In this document: piece after piece, positions 15,763 through 22,861 of the stretch | Layout of the letters: the number at the start of each line of letters is the position of its first letter | Numbering within the stretch: position 1 is the stretch's first letter | Source: Holosporales bacterium | GTDB taxonomy: Bacteria > Pseudomonadota > Alphaproteobacteria > RUG11792 | Assembly (NCBI GenBank): GCA_031266385.1 | Contig: JAISBC010000039.1 | Span: 1 to 29,858 of the forward strand | Length of the DNA stretch: 29,858 bases | Reading direction: 5' to 3' | Program-made: the position numbers and the translations under genes | Notes under the pieces: generated by a model | Databases searched by the model: none | The model's input: the letters and a program-made list of their open reading frames with translations, nothing else | Told to the model about the DNA's origin: nothing

Positions 15763-17835
15763 CTACGACACTTTCGTCCTAATTTCATCAGCAATTTGCT
15801 GAGGAACCTGATCATAGTGGTCAAAAACCATCGAAAACTGCGCCCTACCTTGACTCATTGATCTCAACACGTTAACATAACCGAACATATTGGCCAACGG
15901 GACCATCGCCGATATCTCCCTGGCATTCCCGAGCTGATCCATGCCGGAGACTTGCCCCCTGCGACTATTGAGATCACCTATGATATCTCCCATATAGTCC
16001 TCCGGAGTTACGACCGATACCTTCATAATCGGCTCCAATAATCTTGGAGAACACCTTCCGATTCCCTCTCTGAAGGCAGCTCGAGCAGCGATTTCGAACG
16101 CCAGGACGCTCGAATCGACATCATGATATGCTCCATCAACCAAAGTCGCTTTAAAATCGATCATTGGGAATCCAGCGATGACCCCGGTATCCAAAGCCGA
16201 TTGAAGCCCCTTTACAACGCCGGGAATATACTCTTTTGGAACAACTCCTCCAACGATCTTATTTTCGAAGACGAACCCAGAGCCAGGCTCCAGAGGCTCA
16301 AAAATTATTTTAATTCTCGCGAATTGCCCGGCTCCACCAGTTTGCTTTTTATGAGTATAATCGATGTCATTCCGTTTAGTAATCGTCTCTCTGTAGGCGA
16401 CCTGAGGTGATCCGATCTTCGCCTCGACCTTGTGCTCACGCCTTAGAATATCGACCTTAATATCGAGGTGTAGCTCACCCATTCCCTTTATTATGGTCTG
16501 CCCGCTCTCATTATCGGAGGATACCCTACATGACGGATCCTCTGAAGCCATCCTCGACAAAGCAATTCCCATTTTCTCTTGATCCGCCTTCGTACACGGC
16601 TCTATCGCAATCTCGATAACTGGATCCGGAAAATCCATTTTTTCCAGGACGACCGGATTCGTCTGAGAGCATAGAGTCTCTCCGGTCGTCGTCATCTTCA
16701 ATCCACAGAGGGCAACTATATCTCCAGACGCGGCGTATTTGATATCTTCTCTGTTATTGGCGTGCATCAAAAGCATTCGCCCAATTCTCTCGACCTTATC
16801 TTTCACAGAATTCAAAACACTCGTACCAGATTCCAGAATTCCAGAATAAATCCTGAGGAACGTGATACTCCCGACGAATGGATCCGTCATAATCTTAAAG
16901 GCCAACCCAGAAAATGGCTCGGCATCATCTGGCCTCCTCAAGGCCTCTGATCCATCCAGTAAGGCACAGTGAATATCCCCGATATCTAGTGGAGATGGCA
17001 GGTAATCGACGACGGCATCTAATAGGTATTGAACTCCTTTATTTTTGAAGGCTGAACCGCACAAAACTGGAACGAATGATCCTTTTATTGTGCCGGTTCG
17101 GATACATTTCTTGATAAGATCCAAGCAAATTTCTTTCCCTTCGAGATACGCCTCCATCGCGGTATCATCCTGCTCGACGACGATATCGAGGAGCTGAGAT
17201 CTATAGCGATCGGCCTCTGCCCGTAAATTTTCCGGAATTTCCACGACGTCATATTTGGCTCCTAAATCCTCGTCGTGCCATACATAGGCCTTCATATCGA
17301 CGAGATCGATCAGCCCGCGAAATTCAGATTCCGCGCCGATTGGGAGAGCGATGACGACCGGTCTCGCCCCCAATCTCTCGACTATCATATCGACACAGCG
17401 ATAGAAATTAGCGCCCATTCGGTCCATCTTATTGACGAAGCAAATCCTTGGGACTTTGTATCTATCGGCCTGACGCCAGACGGTCTCTGACTGAGGCTCG
17501 ACTCCGGCGACTCCATCGAAAACGGTGACGGCTCCATCCAGAACCCTTAGACTTCTCTCGACCTCGACCGTGAAATCGACGTGACCTGGGGTATCGATAA
17601 TGTTGATCCTGTGATCGCGCCAGAAGCAGGTCGTCGCGGCCGAGGTGATCGTAATACCTCTCTCCTGCTCCTGCTCCATCCAATCCATCGTGGCGGCCCC
17701 TTCGTGAACCTCACCAATCTTGTAGGACTTTCCGGTGTAATACAGAATTCTCTCGGTCGTCGTCGTCTTTCCGGCGTCGATATGCGCCATAATCCCTATA
17801 TTTCTATAGAGTTCGACCGGCGTAGTTCGCTTCAT
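15763..17835 (-). CDS. fusA: Elongation factor G
   Basis: EF-G (690 residues) catalyses translocation and, with RRF, ribosome recycling. The G motifs are AHIDAGKTTTTERIL (from about residue 17), DTPGHVDFT and NKMDRMGANFYR. The C-terminal domain IV loop region contains RETITKRNDIDYTHKKQTGGAGQFARI in pieces. The tail ends YDQVPQQIADEIRTKVS. Length is normal (704 in E. coli). A strong AGGGGG site precedes the ATG. It follows rpsG by 25 bases. Confidence 0.99.
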   Translation of the reverse strand: MKRTTPVELYRNIGIMAHIDAGKTTTTERILYYTGKSYKIGEVHEGAATMDWMEQEQERGITITSAATTCFWRDHRINIIDTPGHVDFTVEVERSLRVLDGAVTVFDGVAGVEPQSETVWRQADRYKVPRICFVNKMDRMGANFYRCVDMIVERLGARPVVIALPIGAESEFRGLIDLVDMKAYVWHDEDLGAKYDVVEIPENLRAEADRYRSQLLDIVVEQDDTAMEAYLEGKEICLDLIKKCIRTGTIKGSFVPVLCGSAFKNKGVQYLLDAVVDYLPSPLDIGDIHCALLDGSEALRRPDDAEPFSGLAFKIMTDPFVGSITFLRIYSGILESGTSVLNSVKDKVERIGRMLLMHANNREDIKYAASGDIVALCGLKMTTTGETLCSQTNPVVLEKMDFPDPVIEIAIEPCTKADQEKMGIALSRMASEDPSCRVSSDNESGQTIIKGMGELHLDIKVDILRREHKVEAKIGSPQVAYRETITKRNDIDYTHKKQTGGAGQFARIKIIFEPLEPGSGFVFENKIVGGVVPKEYIPGVVKGLQSALDTGVIAGFPMIDFKATLVDGAYHDVDSSVLAFEIAARAAFREGIGRCSPRLLEPIMKVSVVTPEDYMGDIIGDLNSRRGQVSGMDQLGNAREISAMVPLANMFGYVNVLRSMSQGRAQFSMVFDHYDQVPQQIADEIRTKVS

Positions 17836-17860
17836 GAAATCCCCCTAGCCTCCCCTACTC

Positions 17861-18331
17861 TCACCATCTGTAATGGGCGAACGCTCTGTTAGCTTCGGCC
17901 ATTTTATGGGTATCGTCTTTTTTCTTGACGGCAGCACCCTTCCCGGATGACGCCTCCAGAAGCTCCGCAGCCAACCTTTCTTCCATCGTCTTTTCTGCCC
18001 TCGCCCTCGCGGCATTGATTAGCCAGCGAATGGAAAGAGCTCGTGCCCTACCTGAGGCCACCTCAGTTGGGATCTGATATGTCGCCCCACCGACGCGACG
18101 AGAACGAACCTCGAGGGTTGGCTTGACGTTGGCCAACGCATCCGTAAATAACTCTAAGCAACTCTTTCCGTTTTTTCCGTGAATCCTATCGAAGGCACCG
18201 TATACTATCCTCTCTGAGACCGACTTCTTACCGGCATACATCAGACAATTCATGAACTTCGTGACGACGGGATCCCCATACTTTGGATCCTTTAAAACTT
18301 CTCGTTTTTCGGCGGCTCTTCGTCTGGACAT
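17861..18331 (-). CDS. rpsG: 30S ribosomal protein S7
   Basis: This 156-residue S7 organises the 3' major domain of 16S rRNA. It begins MSRRRAAEKREVLKDPKYGDPVVTKF and has the conserved RVGGATYQIPTEV motif and the C-terminal KKKDDTHKMAEANRAFAHYRW. It follows rpsL by 31 bases. The GGAGAGAGGAG stretch before the ATG gives a strong ribosome-binding site. Confidence 0.99.
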   Translation of the reverse strand: MSRRRAAEKREVLKDPKYGDPVVTKFMNCLMYAGKKSVSERIVYGAFDRIHGKNGKSCLELFTDALANVKPTLEVRSRRVGGATYQIPTEVASGRARALSIRWLINAARARAEKTMEERLAAELLEASSGKGAAVKKKDDTHKMAEANRAFAHYRW

Positions 18332-18362
18332 CTCTTTTAAGCTCCTCTCTCTCCTTCAAATT

Positions 18363-18734
18363 TTACTTCGGTTTCTTGGCCCCGTATCTGGAGCGGGCCT
18401 GCTTCCTATCCTTAACACCGTGAGTATCGAGGGTACCCCTTATGACGTGATACCGCACACCCGGAAGGTCTTTAACTCTCCCACCGCGGATCATCACGAC
18501 GGAGTGCTCCTGAAGATTATGCCCCTCTCCGGGAATGTATCCGGTCACCTCGTAACCATTCGTCAGGCGAATACGGGCGACCTTCCTCATGGCAGAGTTC
18601 GGCTTCTTAGGAGTCGTCGTAAAAACACGAGCACAGACCCCCCTCTTTTGAGGACAAGCCTCGAGAGCCGGCACCTTATTCCTCACGATCTTTGGCTTCC
18701 TCGGGGATCTTATCAGCTGATTAATTGTAGGCAT
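18363..18734 (-). CDS. rpsL: 30S ribosomal protein S12
   Basis: This 123-residue S12 is the decoding-centre protein and the first gene of the cluster. It contains TPKKPNSAMRKVARIRL with Lys43 and Lys44, and GGRVKDLPGVRYH with Lys88, the sites at which streptomycin-resistance changes occur elsewhere; both are wild type by eye. The C-terminus QARSRYGAKKPK is normal. The ATG has AAAAGGGAAGA in front. About 65 bases of leader separate it from the predicted start of the promoter at 18806-18834. Confidence 0.99.
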   Translation of the reverse strand: MPTINQLIRSPRKPKIVRNKVPALEACPQKRGVCARVFTTTPKKPNSAMRKVARIRLTNGYEVTGYIPGEGHNLQEHSVVMIRGGRVKDLPGVRYHVIRGTLDTHGVKDRKQARSRYGAKKPK

Positions 18735-18770
18735 TCTTCCCTTTTAATACAAACACACTGTGAAAAACCA

Positions 18771-18797
18771 GCCGGAATAACGGAAACCGCCTCCGGC
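18771..18797 (-). terminator. Possible attenuator hairpin at the very 5' end of the rpsL leader
   Basis: On the minus strand, GCCGGA (18797-18792) can pair with TCCGGC (18776-18771) around a 15-base loop. TGG and then five T residues (18767-18763) follow. If transcription begins near 18799, this would be the first structure in the message. It resembles a weak intrinsic terminator or a 5' protective stem. The mate sequence is not preserved in the second copy of the upstream repeat, so its function is uncertain. Confidence 0.3.
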
Positions 18798-18805
18798 ACA
18801 ATGCC

Positions 18806-18834
18806 ATGTTACATTCCGTATTCCGGTTTGTCAA
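18806..18834 (-). promoter_or_regulatory. Promoter of the rpsL (str/S10/spc/alpha) cluster
   Basis: On the minus strand, TTGACA (18834-18829) is separated by exactly 17 bases from TAACAT (18811-18806). This is a good match to the sigma-70-type consensus, and it predicts a start near 18799, about 65 bases ahead of rpsL. It lies inside the duplicated module, directly downstream of a conserved inverted repeat. It is the only strong promoter I see for the whole cluster. Confidence 0.72.
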
Positions 18835-18850
18835 CAACTTGTATTTCCTC

Positions 18851-18877
18851 GATTTCCGCGGGATCACATGGGAAATC
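18851..18877. promoter_or_regulatory. Conserved inverted repeat upstream of the rpsL promoter (possible operator)
   Basis: GATTTCC (18851-18857) and GGAAATC (18871-18877) form perfect 7-base arms around 13 bases. The centre is about 65 bases upstream of the predicted start, a typical position for a class I activator site. The same arms and the same spacing recur at 19615-19641. No regulator can be named from the sequence. Confidence 0.45.
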
Positions 18878-18886
18878 CTCTGGCAG

Positions 18887-18922
18887 AAAAAAAATAGGAG
18901 GAATCCATTAGAAACTCCTCCT
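18887..18922 (-). terminator. Intrinsic terminator of the secreted-protein gene
   Basis: On the minus strand, AGGAGGA (18922-18916) pairs with TCCTCCT (18902-18896) around a 13-base loop. One A and eight T residues follow (18894-18887). It lies about 43 bases after the stop of the gene ending at 18965. It ends just before the rpsL upstream module, so it insulates the ribosomal promoter from read-through. Confidence 0.8.
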
Positions 18923-18964
18923 TGTGATTTTCGATTGTAGAATATGATCCTACTTTCTAATTAT

Positions 18965-19459
18965 TTAATCCATCGATAGCAATTTTCCAATCTCATGAAA
19001 TGGCACGCGGAACGGAAATGGCAGTGCCTTTAACTTTTCGTATCTCTCATTTCCCTCGGCCTCAGTCATTTTCTTAAGCTTCAGATAGGTTTCCTTTGCT
19101 TGCACATACAAATCATATGCCTGTGCAGCAAATGGACTGTCATTGCGCAAGGATTGTAGGTATTGTGTTCCGATTGTAAATTCTCGGTATACCCGGTTTA
19201 CCTTGTGAGAAGCTGGAAAAAATGCTCCCATAGGAAAATCAGCCCAATTTGGGTTTGCTATGAGCTTGGGAAGAAAATCGTCCCTAAAGTCAGAGTACTT
19301 CTTCTTCGCTTCTTCGACAGTGAGCCCCGTGATCCCATCGGTCACGATCTCCGGTCTCTCACCGGGCACAGTAGTGATTTCCACAGCCCCAACATTGCTA
19401 ATTCCAAGAGAAGCTATAAACGCCCCCTCCAGTAATACTAAACTTAAAAACTTGTTCAT
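18965..19459 (-). CDS. Unrecognised small secreted protein
   Basis: I do not recognise the family. ATG 19459 is chosen over the TTG at 19477 because GGGAGGA sits seven bases before it. The product is 164 residues. Residues 1-25 look like a cleavable Sec signal: MNK, then the hydrophobic FLSLVLLEGAFIASLGI, then SNVGA before VEITT. The mature part is small and mostly helical by composition. It has ITGLTVEEAKKKYSDFRDDFLPKL, a Pro/Phe-rich region (NWADFPMGAFFPASHK), a Lys-rich helix AQAYDLYVQAKETYLKLKKM and FPFRVPFHEIGKLLSMD at the end. It contains no cysteine in the mature part. It has its own promoter module, similar to that of rpsL, and its own terminator, so it is probably a monocistronic and possibly abundant periplasmic or exported protein. 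Confidence 0.8.
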   Translation of the reverse strand: MNKFLSLVLLEGAFIASLGISNVGAVEITTVPGERPEIVTDGITGLTVEEAKKKYSDFRDDFLPKLIANPNWADFPMGAFFPASHKVNRVYREFTIGTQYLQSLRNDSPFAAQAYDLYVQAKETYLKLKKMTEAEGNERYEKLKALPFPFRVPFHEIGKLLSMD

Positions 19460-19569
19460 TTGTTCCTCCCTAAACAAAATAAACTATCCTTTTTCTCTGT
19501 ACACAAACACTAGAGCTTTTATACAGCAGGATTCAGAATGATAACGGAAACCTCCCCCGATACCATGTC

Positions 19570-19598
19570 AGGCTACATTCCGTATTCTGTCTTGTCAA
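19570..19598 (-). promoter_or_regulatory. Promoter of the secreted-protein gene
   Basis: On the minus strand, TTGACA (19598-19593) is followed after 17 bases by TAGCCT (19575-19570). These hexamers align exactly with those of the rpsL promoter. The -10 box is weaker than TAACAT of copy A. The predicted start is near 19563, giving a leader of about 104 bases, longer than the roughly 65-base rpsL leader. Confidence 0.6.
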
Positions 19599-19614
19599 TA
19601 AATTGTGTTTCCTC

Positions 19615-19641
19615 GATTTCCGCGGTATCGCATAGGAAATC
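19615..19641. promoter_or_regulatory. Conserved inverted repeat, second copy (possible operator)
   Basis: GATTTCC (19615-19621) and GGAAATC (19635-19641) lie 13 bases apart, as in the rpsL copy. The arms are unchanged while the spacer has three substitutions, which suggests selection on the arms, although 83% overall identity makes this weak evidence on its own. Confidence 0.45.
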
Positions 19642-19721
19642 CACTGGCGGGGAATAACAGGAAAAGACCCTGCATCTTGCTATTCTATAAAATTTTGCTT
19701 AGTTGTACCGTTGGTTTTGAT

Positions 19722-19750
19722 TTGACAAATTCTCCTCAGTTAGATACCTT
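19722..19750 (+). promoter_or_regulatory. Possible promoter of the Sel1-repeat gene
   Basis: TTGACA (19722-19727) is followed after 17 bases by TACCTT (19745-19750), a perfect -35 with a poor -10. It would give a leader of about 128 bases before the start at 19885. It does not share the upstream module of the two minus-strand genes. Confidence 0.35.
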
Positions 19751-19884
19751 TTGTTGAATACACACTTAACCTTGGGGATTAATGCTACAAACTCATGAAG
19801 AATTCATAGGTAAACATATTTTCTTATCTCTCTGAGTTTTAATTATGGTAGTCTTTAATCAGGGTCAGGGAAATTTTTTTTCTA

Positions 19885-20649
19885 ATGAGAATTATGCGAT
19901 TTATAAATGCTTTCATCATGAAGAGAAGGCTGAAGAAGTTAATTACAGCGGCTGAGAATGGAGACGCAGACGCCCAGAATACACTTGGAATTTATTACGT
20001 TGATTGTAATTTAGAGGAAGCCTTTCGGTGGTATCTGATGGCGGCCAAGCAAGGCCTCGCTGAGGCCCAAGTAAACGTTGCCGGAATGTATGCCAATGGG
20101 TACGGGGTAAAAGAAGACTCCAGGAAGGAGCTGGAATGGCTCAAGAAAGCATCCGATCAAAACCTTGCGGTAGCACAATACAACCTGGGAGGGCTGTATG
20201 CCCATGGGACAGACACAACGAAGCAAGACTTTGAGAAGGCCTATCATTTCTATCTAAAGGCCGCAGAACAAGGGTATCCCCATGCTCAATTCGAAGTTGG
20301 ATTAATGTATACGAATGGCGAATACGTCGATGAAGATCCCGCTGAGGCCCTCAAGTGGTATTTGCTGGCGGCAGAAAATGGATTGGCCGCAGCCCAGTAT
20401 GCGGCTGCCTGCCAATTTGCCTGTGGAATTGGAACGGAGGAAGACTATAAGAAGGCCTTCGATTTGTGTAAAAAAGCCGCAGAACAAGGTATAGCCGAGG
20501 CCCAATATAACCTGGGTGCGATGTATGCAGACAATTATCCTGGAATTAAACAGAATGAGAAAAAGGCTAATGAATGGTTCAGAGCTGCGGCCGAGCAGGG
20601 GAACCAACTCGCTCAAGAGAGGCTGGAAAATTTAAATGTTCCAAAGTGA
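19885..20649 (+). CDS. Sel1-repeat protein
   Basis: The 254-residue product consists almost entirely of Sel1-like (TPR-related) repeats of about 36 residues. About six units are visible, around residues 26-56, 57-92, 93-130, 131-166, 167-202 and 203-239. Each has the pattern A-x-A-Q-x-x-L-G-x-x-Y and ends W/F-x-x-K-A-A-E-Q-G. The first unit is shortened. The N-terminus is basic and hydrophobic (MRIMRFINAFIMKRRLKKL), not a clear signal peptide. Such proteins are protein-interaction scaffolds; in intracellular bacteria some act on host cells, but nothing here shows export. The start at 19885 has only a weak upstream AGGG; ATG 19918 is an alternative. It is a lone plus-strand gene, convergent with lptG. 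Confidence 0.88.
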   Translation: MRIMRFINAFIMKRRLKKLITAAENGDADAQNTLGIYYVDCNLEEAFRWYLMAAKQGLAEAQVNVAGMYANGYGVKEDSRKELEWLKKASDQNLAVAQYNLGGLYAHGTDTTKQDFEKAYHFYLKAAEQGYPHAQFEVGLMYTNGEYVDEDPAEALKWYLLAAENGLAAAQYAAACQFACGIGTEEDYKKAFDLCKKAAEQGIAEAQYNLGAMYADNYPGIKQNEKKANEWFRAAAEQGNQLAQERLENLNVPK

Positions 20650-20658
20650 TGATCATCA
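20647..20658. repeat. Perfect 12-base palindrome at the Sel1-gene stop
   Basis: TGATGATCATCA starts on the TGA stop codon of the Sel1 gene and lies in the short space before the end of lptG. It has no T tract on either side, so it is a poor terminator candidate. It could be a binding site or coincidence. Confidence 0.25.
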
Positions 20659-20669
20659 TTAAAGCCACC

Positions 20670-21770
20670 TTATTTCTTCAATAAATGTAAATACGTTATT
20701 AATGTCGTGAAGATTGGAACGCTGAATGCTGCGAACCAGATTGTGAGTCTTCCATTCTCGCCGAGGGCTATCATGATATTGTTTGCAAAATGAATTGGGA
20801 ATGCTATGGCGATCAGGATGGCTACTTTCAGGGCATATTTCTTCGTATTTCTAACATCATAATTCACACAAAATATTGATGCCAGCAGAATGAGGGCGAT
20901 TATCTGGATGAGTGATGACAATCTGGCGAACCAGTTGATCTTGTGTTTAGTGCTAGAAAGCCCAACCTTTTCCAGCATATCCACGTATTTTGCCATACTC
21001 CAAAATGATATACTCTTCGGATTCGTCGTCATTTTATCGATATTCCCGAATGATAAATTTGTTGGAGTCTTAAACAGTGAGATCGTCCTTTCCGATCCGT
21101 CGACACCTATGATTTTGGCATTCGCCAATTGCCATGATGTATCCGATATTTCCGCAGAATCAGAGTAAATTGAATTCTTAAAATTATTCTGTTCATCGAA
21201 TTCAAAAAACCTGACATTTAAAAGTTTTTTCTGAGAATTCAAGAATGATTTGGCATAGATAATATATGATTTGGTTTGCCAGGCATCTCTAAACCAAACC
21301 CCCTTATTCGTGACGGCTATTTTTTCTTCAATTTGAGTTTTTTTTGTAATTTTTGATTCAATTGAGTTAATTTTATTTACTGAAAATGCTGATATTTGAT
21401 CCAGAATAGTAATATATACTCCACCCATCATGAGGGCCGAACACAATAGGTAACGGACGAGTTGTCGAACCGAAACACCGACGCATTTTATGATCATCAG
21501 CTCCATCCTCCCGTGAGTCGTCGTGAAAAATAGGATTGTGCCGAGAAAGGCCGTGAACGGGAAGAATGATGCGATGGTAACGGCGGAATTTAGGATCGTG
21601 AGCTCTATGATGAATTTGTATGGAACCGTGATATGATGAGTCGCAAACCTCCTAACAATTTCCATATATTCCAGCATCGCCGTCATAAAAAAGAAACAAC
21701 AAATAACAATAAGGAAATTTTTGAAAAATAAAATCGTCGTATATCTAAATAAAATATTATTAATCTTCAT
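20670..21770 (-). CDS. lptG: Lipopolysaccharide export permease LptG
   Basis: LptG pairs with LptF and the ATPase LptB to pull LPS out of the inner membrane. The 366-residue product has the YjgP/YjgQ layout: three N-terminal membrane helices (about residues 14-37, 55-80 and 100-125), a periplasmic domain of about 150 residues with a beta-rich pattern (KGVWFRDAWQTKSYIIYAKSF), and three C-terminal helices (around 285-305, 315-335 and 342-362). The cytoplasmic loop THGRMELMIIKCVGVS between helices 2 and 3 is the coupling region. It overlaps the lptF stop by ATGA. Choice of G rather than F rests on its second position and sequence; the two are related. Confidence 0.9.
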   Translation of the reverse strand: MKINNILFRYTTILFFKNFLIVICCFFFMTAMLEYMEIVRRFATHHITVPYKFIIELTILNSAVTIASFFPFTAFLGTILFFTTTHGRMELMIIKCVGVSVRQLVRYLLCSALMMGGVYITILDQISAFSVNKINSIESKITKKTQIEEKIAVTNKGVWFRDAWQTKSYIIYAKSFLNSQKKLLNVRFFEFDEQNNFKNSIYSDSAEISDTSWQLANAKIIGVDGSERTISLFKTPTNLSFGNIDKMTTNPKSISFWSMAKYVDMLEKVGLSSTKHKINWFARLSSLIQIIALILLASIFCVNYDVRNTKKYALKVAILIAIAFPIHFANNIMIALGENGRLTIWFAAFSVPIFTTLITYLHLLKK

Positions 21771-22858
21771 CTCGTTCTCTTTTTCAAAATTGTTAAAATC
21801 AAAATTGAAAAGATCAAAAATACAATAAAATAATTAGAGTATATTAATGTAGAATATCTAGACGAAGCATTGACCAATGTCATCACAATGATTTGGAATA
21901 TTACGCCGAATAGGAAGATCCCCACTGAATGCGCCGATCTCCTTCCTCTAATTCCTGAGGTCAAGATAAATCCCAGGCCTATCGCTGCATTGATTAGTGG
22001 GATCAGTGACGTGACGATTCTTCCATGATATTCAGATAAATATTTATTCCTGAGGTCGGAATTTTCAGCCCTCTGCGCCATGTCTAGAAGTTCAGATTGT
22101 GTTTTTTCATATGTTCTACTCGTTCGACTAGTGAATTTTTTGACGAATTGGGAAACATTATAGGAAAAATTATCGAATGATAACATCGATACCATCGAAT
22201 TATTTTCATCGAGCTCCTGTCGAAATCCTTTATCGAGAGTAATGAATAAATTTCCCTGATCCAATATATAACGCCCCGACTTAGCCGTTATTATATTTGT
22301 ATTCATCTTTCCACTCTTAGCGATATACGAAATAAAAACATCTTCTATGGTATTTTCAGTCTTTTTCCCGATATATATGACGGAATCCCCGACGACATTA
22401 AAAACTCCCTGCTTAATAACCGACATCGAAATTTGATTATGAATCTTGTCTTGAAGGCCAATGAGGGCTTTGTGAGCATATGGAGTCAGTGATGACTGAA
22501 TGAGAAAGACGATGCTCGAAATACAAAGGAAAAAGGAAAAAATAGGACGAGCAAATGAGAATATTCCTCCACCGGATGTCATAAAGATCAGTAATTCCTT
22601 ATCGGACTGCATCTTATGTAGGACGGATAGTGAAGCTATAAGAGAACAAGTCGGGAGGATAACGCCGGCTATATCGGGGAACGTACACAATATAAATCTG
22701 AGAAAAGTCGACAGGGTGATATCATTGGAGACTATCAGAGATATATGCCGAATCGAAACGGTGAGCCATACCATAACGACTACGATCGGAGATACTATTA
22801 ATAGGACAGAAAAAAGTTTTCGTAAAAGGTAAATAGAAAATACTCGAACTAAAGTCAT
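21767..22858 (-). CDS. lptF: Lipopolysaccharide export permease LptF
   Basis: This 363-residue partner of LptG has three N-terminal helices (about 8-33, 52-78, 98-122), a periplasmic domain with GVFNVVGDSVIYIGKK and YILDQGNLFITLDKGFR, and three C-terminal helices ending in LIFSILILTILKKRTR. The cytoplasmic segment LHKMQSDKELLIFMTSG is the family coupling helix. It starts three bases after the glmS stop and overlaps lptG by four bases. This makes a glmS-lptF-lptG transcription unit joining amino-sugar supply to LPS export. Confidence 0.9.
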   Translation of the reverse strand: MTLVRVFSIYLLRKLFSVLLIVSPIVVVMVWLTVSIRHISLIVSNDITLSTFLRFILCTFPDIAGVILPTCSLIASLSVLHKMQSDKELLIFMTSGGGIFSFARPIFSFFLCISSIVFLIQSSLTPYAHKALIGLQDKIHNQISMSVIKQGVFNVVGDSVIYIGKKTENTIEDVFISYIAKSGKMNTNIITAKSGRYILDQGNLFITLDKGFRQELDENNSMVSMLSFDNFSYNVSQFVKKFTSRTSRTYEKTQSELLDMAQRAENSDLRNKYLSEYHGRIVTSLIPLINAAIGLGFILTSGIRGRRSAHSVGIFLFGVIFQIIVMTLVNASSRYSTLIYSNYFIVFLIFSILILTILKKRTR

Positions 22859-22861
22859 AAT

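Larger units (their letters stand above)
18779..18884 (-). repeat. Upstream module, copy A (before rpsL)
   Basis: This 106-base stretch aligns without gaps to 19543-19648, with 88 of 106 positions identical by hand count. The best-preserved parts are the -35 box TGTCAA (plus strand), the block CATTCCGTATTC in the spacer, and an 18-base identical block TTTCCTCGATTTCCGCGG upstream of -35. Weaker similarity (ACAAACAC and following) continues towards both genes. Both copies lie upstream of minus-strand genes in the same orientation, so this looks like a duplicated promoter region rather than a mobile element. Confidence 0.85.
19543..19648 (-). repeat. Upstream module, copy B (before the secreted-protein gene)
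   Basis: This copy matches 18779-18884 over 106 bases without gaps (88 identical by hand count). It keeps the -35 box, the 18-base identical block and the inverted repeat. It differs most around the -10 box and downstream of it. Copy A abuts a T-tract terminator on its far side; this copy has instead GGGGAATAACAGG, so the similarity ends at the same point in both (CTGGC). Confidence 0.85.
19460..19884. other. Divergent intergenic region between the secreted-protein and Sel1 genes
   Basis: This stretch of 425 bases has no convincing protein gene. It holds the leader of the minus-strand secreted-protein gene (19460 to about 19563), the second copy of the upstream module (19543-19648), a possible plus-strand promoter (19722-19750) and a 17-codon open frame (19782-19835). 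The part from 19750 to 19884 is AT-rich and is the presumed leader of the Sel1 gene. I see no tRNA or strong hairpin. Confidence 0.6.

Noticed and set aside
18252..18911. 219-codon plus-strand open frame across rpsG, rpsL and the rpsL promoter
   Set aside because: It is antisense to rpsG and rpsL, runs through the promoter and terminator region, and its translation has no family features.
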